Part shown: positions 26,814 to 36,462 of the stretch, piece after piece | How the letters are laid out: each line of letters opens with the position of its first letter | How positions within the stretch are numbered: position 1 is the stretch's first letter | NCBI GenBank assembly: GCA_023264215.1 | Contig: JALQSY010000001.1 | Coordinates: forward strand, 1 to 47,252 | Direction of reading: 5' to 3' | Length of the DNA: 47,252 nt | Source of the DNA: Candidatus Nanopelagicales bacterium | GTDB lineage: Bacteria; Actinomycetota; Actinomycetes; S36-B12 | Made by a program: the position numbers and the translations under genes | Notes under the pieces: model-generated | Seen by the model: the letters and a program-made list of their open reading frames with translations, nothing else | Database searches by the model: none | What the model was told of the DNA's origin: nothing

Positions 26814-27958
26814 TGGCACCTGTGCCCACCCTGGACGTGGACGCCCTGCTGCGCGATCCGACGTCCCGCATCATCGTCTGCTGCGGGTCGGGTGGCGTCG
26901 GCAAGACCACCACTGCCGCAGCACTGGGATTGCGCGCCGCCGACATGGGCCGACGCGTATGCGTGCTCACCATCGATCCCGCGCGACGCCTGGCCCAGGC
27001 GATGGGCCTCAGCGAACTGGACAACACCCCTCGGCCCGTGGTGGGTGTCGAGGGGGATGGATCACTGAGCGCCATGATGCTCGACATGAAGCGGACCTTC
27101 GACGAGGTCGTCGAGTCCCATTCGGATCCGGAGCGCGCACAGGCGATCCTGGACAACCCGTTCTATCAGGCACTGTCGTCGTCGTTCGCCGGGACGCAGG
27201 AGTACATGGCGATGGAGAAACTCGGTCAGCTCCGCACGGAGGCTGATCGAGCCGGCACGTGGGATCTCATCGTGGTCGACACGCCGCCCTCGCGCTCCGC
27301 GCTCGACTTCCTCGATGCCCCCGATCGGCTGGGCACGTTCCTCGACGGCAGGTTCATCAAGATCCTCACGGCACCCGCTCGCGGGGCCGGTCGGGGCCTG
27401 GGCAAGCTGCTCGGTGCGGGGCTGGGCCTGTTCTCCGGAGTCCTGACCAAGATCCTCGGGGCCCAATTGCTCGGCGACCTGGCGGCCTTCGTCGGCGCGG
27501 TGGACACCATGTTCGGCGGCTTTCGCGAGCGGGCGGAGGCGACGTACGCGCTCCTGCAGGACCCGGGCACGTCCTTCGTCGTGGTCGCCGCACCCGAACG
27601 CGACGCACTGCGCGAGGCGTCGTTCTTCGTCGATCGTCTCGAGGCGGACGGCATGCCCCTCGCGGGCCTGGTCCTCAACCGGGTCCAGGAGGTGCGCGCT
27701 CCCGAACTCCCGGTCGAGGAGGCGATGGCCGCATCGCACCGGCTCCAGCAGGATGACCCGGCGCTATCGGCCCTCCTGCGCCTGCACGCGGATCGTCTGC
27801 GCAATGCCGAGCGCCAGGGCAGGCTCGCCCGGCGTTTCACCGCGGCGCATCCGACAGTTCCCGTCACCGAGGTGTACGCACTGGCAGAGGACGTTCACGA
27901 TCTCGAAGGCTTGCGTGAGGTCGGCGACCTGCTCGCGTCGCCATTGCCGCGGCCGTAG
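26813..27958 (+). CDS. ArsA/GET3-like ATPase, subunit 2 (Rv3680-like)
   Basis: 381 aa from ATG 26813. The P-loop is GSGGVGKT (25-32): the signature Lys of the deviant Walker A motif is Ser (S26), unlike subunit 1, so the two probably have different nucleotide roles in a heterodimer. [14 protein letters not shown] and [20 protein letters not shown] are ArsA-type switch regions. A hydrophobic segment near [20 protein letters not shown] may bind membrane or a client helix, as in GET3. Convergent with whiB, 13 bp away. Confidence 0.88.
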   Translation: MAPVPTLDVDALLRDPTSRIIVCCGSGGVGKTTTAAALGLRAADMGRRVCVLTIDPARRLAQAMGLSELDNTPRPVVGVEGDGSLSAMMLDMKRTFDEVVESHSDPERAQAILDNPFYQALSSSFAGTQEYMAMEKLGQLRTEADRAGTWDLIVVDTPPSRSALDFLDAPDRLGTFLDGRFIKILTAPARGAGRGLGKLLGAGLGLFSGVLTKILGAQLLGDLAAFVGAVDTMFGGFRERAEATYALLQDPGTSFVVVAAPERDALREASFFVDRLEADGMPLAGLVLNRVQEVRAPELPVEEAMAASHRLQQDDPALSALLRLHADRLRNAERQGRLARRFTAAHPTVPVTEVYALAEDVHDLEGLREVGDLLASPLPRP

Positions 27959-27971
27959 CCCGCGCGGTCGT

Positions 27972-28280
27972 CTACGACGCGCGGAATGAGTCGATGGAGA
28001 TGGTGCGCTCGTACTCGTCGCGAGCGGTCTGCAGGAGTTGGCGCCACGAGGTGACCTGGGGGCGACGGCGCAGCAGCGCGCGGCGCTCGCGCTCGGTGAG
28101 CCCGCCCCCCACGCCGAACTCGACCCGGTTGTCGAGGGCGTCGGCCAGGCACTCGGTCCTGACCTGACACCCCTGGCAGATGACCTTGGCCCGGTTCTGG
28201 GCTGCTCCCTGGACGAAGAGGGCGTCAGGATCCGATGTGCGGCATGCCGCCCGAGCGGTCCACTCCGTCGACCAGGTCAT
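27972..28280 (-). CDS. wblA: WhiB-family regulator (WblA/WhiB4-like), Trp lost from the GVWGG turn
   Basis: 102 aa from ATG 28280, with GGAAGGTGAGGG upstream. Cluster ligands C13, C35, C38 and C44 are all present (Cx21Cx2Cx5C). The turn that normally reads G(V/I)WGG is GVGGG (56-60): the Trp codon TGG is GGG. The basic C-terminal helix LTERERRALLRRRP (61-74) is intact. WhiB proteins bind sigma-A region 4 through this turn and cluster area; WblA/WhiB4 control development or redox response. Position between the ArsA pair and ponA is conserved in actinobacteria. Confidence 0.9.
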   Translation of the reverse strand: MTWSTEWTARAACRTSDPDALFVQGAAQNRAKVICQGCQVRTECLADALDNRVEFGVGGGLTERERRALLRRRPQVTSWRQLLQTARDEYERTISIDSFRAS

Positions 28281-28390
28281 CCCTCACCTTCCCGCCGCAC
28301 CGTCCGGCACGACTTCACCGCAGGTCCCAATGGCTACTCCAGTGGGGCGGGACGCTACGCCGCTGACCGGTGGTCAGACAGGTCCCTTAT

Positions 28391-28396
28391 ACCCTA
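28391..28396 (-). promoter_or_regulatory. Candidate -10 box (TAGGGT) for whiB
   Basis: Minus-strand TAGGGT within the AT-rich island about 110 nt upstream of the whiB start; other hexamers such as TATGAT nearby are alternatives. Confidence 0.35.
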
Positions 28397-28403
28397 TCTA
28401 TCA

Positions 28404-28419
28404 TAGTCATTTATGACTA
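28404..28419. promoter_or_regulatory. 16-bp palindrome in an AT-rich island between whiB and ponA
   Basis: Arms 28404-28410 (TAGTCAT) and 28413-28419 (ATGACTA) are perfect complements around TT. The island 28384-28423 is strikingly AT-rich for this region. Likely operator or promoter element serving whiB, ponA or both. Confidence 0.5.
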
Positions 28420-28473
28420 GTACTTCTCCGGATCGCCCGCACTCGGGGGCGAGACTCCCGGCCGGCACTCGCC

Positions 28474-28479
28474 TACCCT
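28474..28479 (+). promoter_or_regulatory. Candidate -10 box (TACCCT) for ponA
   Basis: TACCCT about 26 nt before GTG 28506 leaves a short leader containing the AAAGGAG site. Confidence 0.45.
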
Positions 28480-28505
28480 GGTGAGGCACGCATCAAAGGA
28501 GCCCC

Positions 28506-30830
28506 GTGAGCCATCCCGAATCCCCGAGCCCGTCGGCACGACGGCCGCTGGCTGCCGTGGGCCGCCTGGGGATCTTCGCCCTGGTGACCCTCGTGGCGGG
28601 GGCGGTGGCGGCGGCGATGGTGCTGCCTGTCGCGGCGGCGACCGGCCTGCTCACCCGCGGTGCGATCGACAGCTTCGAGTCACTCCCGTCACAGTTGGAC
28701 ACACCGGATCTGCCGGAAAGGTCGGTGATCCTCGCGGCTGACGGATCGATCATGGCGACGATCTACTACCAAAATCGCGTCGAGGTTCCCCTTGCCGCAG
28801 TGTCGCCCATCATGCGACAGGCGATCGTGGCCGTCGAGGACGCCCGCTTCCTCGAGCATCCGGGAATCGACCTGCGCGGCACCATGCGTGCGATCGTCGC
28901 CAACAGCACTCAGAGCGGGAGTACCCAGGGCGGTTCCACGATCACCCAGCAGTACGTCAAGAACCTCCTCATCGCGAGCGCGACGAACGAGGAGGAGCTC
29001 GAGGCGGCACGTGCACGGACGCCCTCACGCAAGTTGCGCGAGATCCGCTACGCACTGGCGCTCGAACGGCGCTACTCCAAGCAGGAGATCCTCGAGCGCT
29101 ACCTCAACATCGTCTACTTCGGGGCCGGTGCCTACGGCGTCGAGGCTGCTGCGCGTCGCTACTTCTCCAAGCCCGCAGCCGAACTCGACCTGGCGGAGAG
29201 CGCGACCCTCGCCGGCATCGTCCAGCAGCCGACCGCCTTCGATCCCACGCGCAATCCCGACCTCGCCGAGACGCGGCGCAACCTCGTCCTCGGTGAGATG
29301 GCAGAGGCCGGGTTCATCACTCCCATCCAGGCCAGCGCCGCGTCTCGCATCAAGGTCGAGGACATCCTCGATCCGTCGATCCAGCCCAACGGGTGCACGT
29401 CCTCGTACGCGCCGTACTTCTGCGACTTCGTGATCCGCATGATCAAGGCGGACCCCGCCTTCGGCGAGACGCTCGTCGAGCGCGAGGCGCTCCTGCGACG
29501 AGGCGGCCTCACGATCCGCACCACCCTCGACCCCGATGTCCAGGATGCCGCGATGAAGTCCGCGACGTCGTACATCCCCATCAAGGACCCCAGCCAGCGA
29601 GCAGCGGCGATCACCCTGGTCGAGCCCGGCACCGGCAACGTCATCGCGATGGCGCAGAACCGTGAGTGGGGGCTCAAGGGGCGGGGCAAGACGACGTACA
29701 ACTACAACGTCGACCAGGCGTTCGGCGGGACGATCGGCATGCAGGCCGGATCGACCTTCAAGGTCTTCACCCTGGCGGCAGCGCTCGAGCAGGGCTTCTC
29801 GCCCACCGAGGGCATCGACGCCCCCAATCCCAAGACCTTCGAGAACTTCGTCAACTGCACGACGGGCGAGGAGTTCCAGCCGGTAACCGTCCGCAACTCC
29901 GGATCGGCCGGCTTCCTCAACATGTTCCAGGCGACAGCGTTCTCGACCAACACCTACTTCGTCACCCTCGCCGAGCGCTTCGGGCTCTGTCGGCAGGCCG
30001 AGATCGCCGAGGAGATGGGCGTCCGACTGGCCACGGGGGACCCGCTTCAGCGCGTGCCGACCTTCTCGCTGGGGACCATGGAGGTCAGTCCGCTGTCCAT
30101 GGCCGGCGCGTACGCCGCATTCGCCAACCACGGCGTCTACTGCGCACCGCGCGTCGTACTCGAGATCAAGGACCGCTACGGCAACAACATCGACGTCCCC
30201 GACCCCCGATGCCGGGAGGTGCTCTCACGCAACGTCGCCGACGCAGTCACCGGCGTACTCACCAGCGTCATCGACGGGCCATTCAACGGGCGCACGGGCG
30301 CGGCGATGTCGCTGCCCGACCGTCCCGCTGCCGGCAAGACCGGAAGCACTAACGAGAACGCCGCCATCTGGTTCGCGGGCTTCACGCCCCAGGTCGCTGC
30401 GGCGATCTGGGTGGGCGATCCGCGTGGCGGCTTCGCGTACCCGATGACTGACGTCACGATCAACGGGCAGTACTACTCCTACGTCACCGGTGGGCAAATC
30501 CCCGGGCCGATCTGGCGCGAGGCGATGATCGCCGCGCACGCGAACCTCGCGCCCCAGCCGTTCGAGCTATTCAACGACTGGGGGGTGGGTCCGGTCCGTG
30601 GCGTTGGCCCGTCACCGGTGTACATCCCCTTCGCCCTGCCCGAGCCGGAGGAGAGCAAAGAGCCCAAGCCGGAGAAGACCAAGGAGCCCAAGCCGAGCCC
30701 GAAGCCCACCCCCGGTCCTCGGCCGACACCGCAGCCGACCCCGCAGCCCACACCGGAGCCCTCGCCCGAGCCGACACCGACGCCCGAGCCGACGCCCGAG
30801 CCGACGCCGGAACCGACCGAGCCCGGCTAG
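28506..30830 (+). CDS. ponA: Bifunctional penicillin-binding protein (PonA2-like)
   Basis: 774 aa from GTG 28506 with AAAGGAG 5 nt upstream. Membrane anchor about 21-48. Transglycosylase domain: EDARFLEHPGID (catalytic E111) and GGSTITQQ (142-149). Transpeptidase domain: STFK (S416-K419), STN (S480-N482) and KTG (611-613). After about residue 705 comes a Lys/Pro/Glu then Thr/Pro/Glu low-complexity tail in place of the PASTA domain of M. tuberculosis PonA2. Polymerises and cross-links peptidoglycan outside the membrane. Placed next to whiB, as in other actinobacteria. Convergent with the YqeY gene, 12 bp away. Confidence 0.93.
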   Translation: MSHPESPSPSARRPLAAVGRLGIFALVTLVAGAVAAAMVLPVAAATGLLTRGAIDSFESLPSQLDTPDLPERSVILAADGSIMATIYYQNRVEVPLAAVSPIMRQAIVAVEDARFLEHPGIDLRGTMRAIVANSTQSGSTQGGSTITQQYVKNLLIASATNEEELEAARARTPSRKLREIRYALALERRYSKQEILERYLNIVYFGAGAYGVEAAARRYFSKPAAELDLAESATLAGIVQQPTAFDPTRNPDLAETRRNLVLGEMAEAGFITPIQASAASRIKVEDILDPSIQPNGCTSSYAPYFCDFVIRMIKADPAFGETLVEREALLRRGGLTIRTTLDPDVQDAAMKSATSYIPIKDPSQRAAAITLVEPGTGNVIAMAQNREWGLKGRGKTTYNYNVDQAFGGTIGMQAGSTFKVFTLAAALEQGFSPTEGIDAPNPKTFENFVNCTTGEEFQPVTVRNSGSAGFLNMFQATAFSTNTYFVTLAERFGLCRQAEIAEEMGVRLATGDPLQRVPTFSLGTMEVSPLSMAGAYAAFANHGVYCAPRVVLEIKDRYGNNIDVPDPRCREVLSRNVADAVTGVLTSVIDGPFNGRTGAAMSLPDRPAAGKTGSTNENAAIWFAGFTPQVAAAIWVGDPRGGFAYPMTDVTINGQYYSYVTGGQIPGPIWREAMIAAHANLAPQPFELFNDWGVGPVRGVGPSPVYIPFALPEPEESKEPKPEKTKEPKPSPKPTPGPRPTPQPTPQPTPEPSPEPTPTPEPTPEPTPEPTEPG
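30641..30827 (+). repeat. Low-complexity Pro-rich repeats encoding the PBP tail
   Basis: In-frame repeats encode KEPKP-type units and then TPQP and TPEP units (for example at 30723-30821). Codon-level repetition of CCGACGCCGGAG-like units makes this stretch prone to length change. It is coding sequence, not an intergenic array. Confidence 0.75.
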
Positions 30831-30842
30831 CTCGCCGAGCCG

Positions 30843-31304
30843 CTAGGCGAGGGACGCCTTGACCAGAGCGGCCACCTGACCGCCGTCCGCGCGACCGCGC
30901 GTCTGCGGCGTGACGATCTTCATGACCGCACCCATCGCCGCAGGGCCGGTCTTGCCGTCCGCTGCGGCCTGCGCCACGGCCGCCTCGACGATGCCCGCGA
31001 GGTCCTCCGCGCTCAACTGCTCGGGCAGGTAGGCCTGCAGCACGCCGAGCTCGGCGCGCTCGCGGTCCGCGCGATCCGTAGCACCAGCACCGTCGAACGA
31101 CTCGGCAGCCTCTCGGCGCTTCTTGGCCTCGCCGGTCAGGACCATGATGACCTCGTCATCACTGAGCTCGCGTGCCGCCTTACCCGACACCTCCGCCGTC
31201 GTGATCGCCGACAGGGCCATGCGCAAGGTGGCCATGGTGAGCTCGTCCTGCGCCCGGATCGCCTGCGTCAGGTCTGACTGGAGCTGTTCCTTCAAGGTGC
31301 TCAT
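30843..31304 (-). CDS. GatB/YqeY domain protein
   Basis: 153 aa from ATG 31304, with GAGGAT about 6 nt upstream; an in-frame upstream start is less well supported. The sequence MSTLKEQLQSDLTQAIRAQD, the EVIMVLTGEAKKRREAAESF helix and the C-terminal MGAVMKIVTPQTRGRADGGQ are typical of YqeY, a helical domain related to the GatB tail that binds tRNA in amidotransferases. Free-standing YqeY has no firm function. It is divergent from the metallophosphoesterase gene. Confidence 0.88.
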   Translation of the reverse strand: MSTLKEQLQSDLTQAIRAQDELTMATLRMALSAITTAEVSGKAARELSDDEVIMVLTGEAKKRREAAESFDGAGATDRADRERAELGVLQAYLPEQLSAEDLAGIVEAAVAQAAADGKTGPAAMGAVMKIVTPQTRGRADGGQVAALVKASLA

Positions 31305-31344
31305 GGGCTCATCCTCGCGCACGGGCGGATGGGACACTCATCCG

Positions 31345-32268
31345 GTGATCCCTGTCCGTCAGGCAATCCTGGGTGGAGGGGCCCTGCTGGGCGCCGCCAC
31401 CCTTGCCTATGCGCGTTGGGAGGCGTCGTCGTATCGACGGCGCACCGCCGAGGTCGCCGCGCTGCAGCCCGGCCAGCCACCGCTTCGGATCCTTCACCTG
31501 TCCGACCTGCACATGACCCCGCGACGGCATCGCCTGGCCGCATGGGTCTCGTCGCTGGCCGACCTCGAGCCGGACCTCGTCATCGTCACCGGGGACTTCC
31601 TGGCACATCGCGACGCCGTGGATCCGGTGATCGGCGCGCTCGATCCGCTCCTCGACCGGCCCGGTGCCTTCGTCCTGGGCAGCAACGACTACTACGCGCC
31701 CCGGCCGATCAACCCGCTCGCCTACCTGGCCGGCCCGTCGGACCTTCATCCGGACCGTCCGGCCCTGCCATGGCCCGATCTCGTCTCACGACTCTCGGAT
31801 GCGGGATGGCAGCACCTGCCCAACGCCCGGCAGGTCCTCACCGCGGGCGGGCGGTCCATCGAGATCCGCGGGGTCGACGACCCCCACATCGAGCGCGACG
31901 ACTACGCCCCCATTGCAGGTTCCCCGGACCCGGGGGTCGACCTGGCGATCGGCATCGCGCATGCGCCGTACCTGCGCGTCCTCGATGCCATGGCGGCCGA
32001 CGGCGTCCACATCACGCTGGCAGGCCACACGCACGGCGGCCAGGTCCGTGTGCCGGGCGTCGGAGCGCTCGTGACGAACTGCGACCTCGATCGATCGCGA
32101 GCGAGAGGTCTGTCCTCGCATCCGCGCCCGCTCATGGAGTTCGCTCCGCATGGCTCTGCCGACATGGCCCTGCATGTCTCTGCCGGTCTAGGCACATCGC
32201 CGTACGCGCCCATACGCTTCGCGTGCCCGCCGGAGGCCACGCTGCTCACCCTCGTGGCAGGGGGATAG
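31345..32268 (+). CDS. Metallophosphoesterase, membrane-anchored (Rv3683-like)
   Basis: 307 aa from GTG 31345. An N-terminal hydrophobic segment (about 5-22) is followed by the calcineurin-type fold: LHLSDLH (D54, H56), VTGDF (D84), GSND (N114, D115; usually GNHD), the His in GIAHAPYL and GHTHGGQ. The di-metal site therefore looks complete. Substrate unknown; related proteins hydrolyse UDP-sugars or phospholipids at the membrane. A GACACT hexamer lies 6 nt before the GTG, a weak match to the leaderless pattern. Followed by tRNA-Pro. Confidence 0.85.
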   Translation: MIPVRQAILGGGALLGAATLAYARWEASSYRRRTAEVAALQPGQPPLRILHLSDLHMTPRRHRLAAWVSSLADLEPDLVIVTGDFLAHRDAVDPVIGALDPLLDRPGAFVLGSNDYYAPRPINPLAYLAGPSDLHPDRPALPWPDLVSRLSDAGWQHLPNARQVLTAGGRSIEIRGVDDPHIERDDYAPIAGSPDPGVDLAIGIAHAPYLRVLDAMAADGVHITLAGHTHGGQVRVPGVGALVTNCDLDRSRARGLSSHPRPLMEFAPHGSADMALHVSAGLGTSPYAPIRFACPPEATLLTLVAGG

Positions 32269-32284
32269 ACTCCTCCGGCTCCCT

Positions 32285-32358
<74 letters not shown>

Positions 32359-32364
32359 CACATG

Positions 32365-32400
32365 CGAAGGGCTCGGTTCCACCAGGAACCGGGCCCTTCG
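32365..32400 (+). terminator. Intrinsic-type hairpin after tRNA-Pro
   Basis: Arms 32365-32380 and 32385-32400 pair over 16 bp with one G-T pair and a 4-nt loop, starting 7 nt after the tRNA. No long T-run follows. Confidence 0.7.
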
Positions 32401-32489
32401 TCGCACGACGGTCCTCGTGGCGGCAGCCGCCAGGGAGGCGCTGAGGCCTGGAGACGCGCCGGACAGCGCGGGGACCCTGTCATGTGCGC

Positions 32490-32533
32490 GGCCTTATCGA
32501 CACTTCCGCTGCGTGCGAAGTGTCGATAAGGCC
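32490..32533. terminator. Perfect 17-bp inverted repeat with 10-nt loop after asd
   Basis: Arms 32490-32506 and 32517-32533 are perfect complements. It lies between the tRNA-Pro terminator and the convergent asd stop (32565), so it probably ends the ask-asd transcript. Loop length equals that of the repeat at 23416-23473. Confidence 0.62.
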
Positions 32534-32564
32534 TTCGTATTGCCTTCGGCCAGTCCGCGCGAGG

Positions 32565-34885
<2,321 letters not shown>

Positions 34886-34947
34886 TTCGGCTCCTGGACA
34901 GCACACCGGCCGCCCCCGACGGGGCGAACACCAACGGCGGAGCGTTC

Positions 34948-34953
34948 AGTCTA
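34948..34953 (-). promoter_or_regulatory. Candidate -10 box (TAGACT) for ask-asd
   Basis: Minus-strand TAGACT about 60 nt upstream of GTG 34885, in the 175-nt gap after the sulfur operon. No clear -35 box. Confidence 0.4.
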
Positions 34954-35060
34954 GCCAGCCCCGGCCGTTGTGCGACCCGCGGCCTCAGATCGTTGATTGG
35001 CGGGATACCGCACGCGACACGCCGTACAGAGGTGCTGCAAGCCGCCACTCAACGAACTCG

Positions 35061-35597
35061 TCAGATGAAGAGGAGCTGGCCGCCCTCGCTGAGTTCCATG
35101 AAGTTGGTGGCGTTGATGACCGCCTCCACGCCGTCGTACATATCGTCCTCGGTGACCTTCATCATGTCGACCGACATGCGGCAGGCCCAGAGATGGCCGC
35201 CAGCGGCAACGATCTGATCGAGGAAGTCCGGGACTTCAGGGACGCCGAGATCGGCGATCTGCTTCTTCATCATCTTCGTGCTCATGCCCTGCATGCCGGG
35301 GAGGGCGGTGAGGAACTGCGGGATACGCGAGTCGCCGACGGGCATGTGCATCGCGGTATTGCCGACCGGGGTGAACTGCAGGTCGTTCATCCGCGACTTC
35401 AAGATCATGTCCAGGCCCCAGAAGGTGAAGAACAGGTGCGTCTCGATCCCTTCGCCCAGAGCGGCATTGGCCAGGACCAATCCTGGATATGCCATATCGA
35501 GATTGCCCTTCGAGCAGATGATGACGAGCTTGCGATCAACCTCATCCTCGTCGCCGAAGTTCGGCACGATCGCTGGTGCGGTGTCCATCATGGTCAT
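35061..35597 (-). CDS. DsrE/DsrF/DrsH-like sulfurtransferase-family protein (DsrE2 type)
   Basis: 178 aa from ATG 35597, with GGGAGGG about 8 nt upstream. Fold landmarks: KLVIICSKGNLDMAYPGLVL (23-42, C28), FFTFWGLDMILK (56-67), and the conserved Cys C139 in GGHLWACRMSVDMM, the likely persulfide carrier. DsrE2-type proteins are often membrane-linked and pass sulfane sulfur to TusA or TusE/DsrC partners. Last gene of the regulator-SQR-DUF1641-TusE-DsrE operon, 12 nt after the TusE-like gene. Direction of sulfur flow is not shown by the sequence. Confidence 0.85.
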   Translation of the reverse strand: MTMMDTAPAIVPNFGDEDEVDRKLVIICSKGNLDMAYPGLVLANAALGEGIETHLFFTFWGLDMILKSRMNDLQFTPVGNTAMHMPVGDSRIPQFLTALPGMQGMSTKMMKKQIADLGVPEVPDFLDQIVAAGGHLWACRMSVDMMKVTEDDMYDGVEAVINATNFMELSEGGQLLFI

Positions 35598-35609
35598 GGC
35601 AGTCCCTCC

Positions 35610-35924
35610 CTAGACGCAGCCGTGGGGCTTGGGCAAGCCGGCGATGTAGGCCATCTTCTTCGCCGGCTTCTTCGGGAAGAGCACGAACTGCTTCTTCACC
35701 GGGAATCCCCCGACGGTGTCGACGCGGCGCGTCGTGGCGGTCTCGCCCTGGGTCTTGAAGTCATCGCGCAGGAAGCGGATGACCGCCCAGTGCTCATCGG
35801 TCATGTCCACGCCGATGTTCTTGGCCAATTCGGCGGCGAGCGTCTCGTCCCACTGGTCGTACTCGGTGAGGAAGCCCTCATCGTCGACGACGACGTCGCG
35901 ACCGGCAATCGTGGTGGTGGGCAT
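35610..35924 (-). CDS. TusE/DsrC-family sulfur carrier with a single C-terminal Cys
   Basis: 104 aa from ATG 35924, fixed by AAGGAG 8 nt upstream. DsrC landmarks are DDEGFLTEYDQWDETLAAEL, TDEHWAVIRFLRDDF and the C-terminal arm ending GLPKPHGCV. The penultimate Cys (C103) is present, but the second Cys of true DsrC, 11 residues earlier, is Ala (A92). This is TusE-like and fits a persulfide carrier rather than the DsrC trisulfide cycle; no dsrAB genes are in the window. Probably exchanges sulfur with the DsrE2-type protein encoded next. Confidence 0.87.
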   Translation of the reverse strand: MPTTTIAGRDVVVDDEGFLTEYDQWDETLAAELAKNIGVDMTDEHWAVIRFLRDDFKTQGETATTRRVDTVGGFPVKKQFVLFPKKPAKKMAYIAGLPKPHGCV

Positions 35925-35928
35925 GGCA

Positions 35929-36462
35929 TTACTCCTTAGGTGCGGTGATGGGAAGTGTTGATGCGGATGGCGCCTGCGCACCGAGGGAGCGCAGGACGAC
36001 CAGGGCGCGGGCGAGACCGCGGCGGACCTCCGGGTCGCGCATCTGGCGCAGGAGGGCGAACGTGGAGGGCGGCGGACCCGCCGGGGCGTCCTCCGTCTCC
36101 TGGACCTCGAGGGCCGTGCGGCTGAGCAGGTTCATGACCTCCGGCTGCGTCATTTCCTTGACGGTGTTGAGGATGAGGACCACGTTGTCGCCCAGGGACC
36201 TGATGTCTTCCTCGTCGAAGGACGTGACGACCCGGTCGGCGATCTCCAAGCCGCCCTGGGCGAAGGTGAAGTAGCCCTTGCTCTCGAGCTCCGTGGCCTT
36301 GCTCGTCACCATCTGCATCACCGGTCCGGCGAGTTCGGTCAGGCCGAGGAGCATCTCGCGCATCTCGCGCTGGCGCTCCAGCTCTTCGGAGATCTCCGTC
36401 ATCTGGAGGGCGAGGCGGTCAAGCCGCTCCACGAGGGTTGAATCCATGCCGACGACGGTCAT
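35929..36462 (-). CDS. DUF1641 protein
   Basis: 177 aa from ATG 36462, sharing one base with the flavoprotein stop (an alternative GTG is at 36465). A helical N-terminus with ERLDRLALQMTEISEELERQ (coiled-coil-like) leads into the DUF1641 core (about 70-120) with GYFTFAQGGLEIADRVVTSF and LILNTVKEMTQPEVMNLL. DUF1641 genes often accompany SQR-type flavoproteins or formate dehydrogenases; the function is unknown. Its coupling to the SQR-like gene suggests a subunit or membrane adaptor. It ends 4 nt before the tusE-like start. Confidence 0.83.
   Translation of the reverse strand: MTVVGMDSTLVERLDRLALQMTEISEELERQREMREMLLGLTELAGPVMQMVTSKATELESKGYFTFAQGGLEIADRVVTSFDEEDIRSLGDNVVLILNTVKEMTQPEVMNLLSRTALEVQETEDAPAGPPPSTFALLRQMRDPEVRRGLARALVVLRSLGAQAPSASTLPITAPKE

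Noticed and set aside
30717..30827. Tandem short repeats that might be a CRISPR or satellite array
   Set aside because: They are in-frame codons for the Thr/Pro/Glu tail of the penicillin-binding protein, with no unique spacers of constant length.
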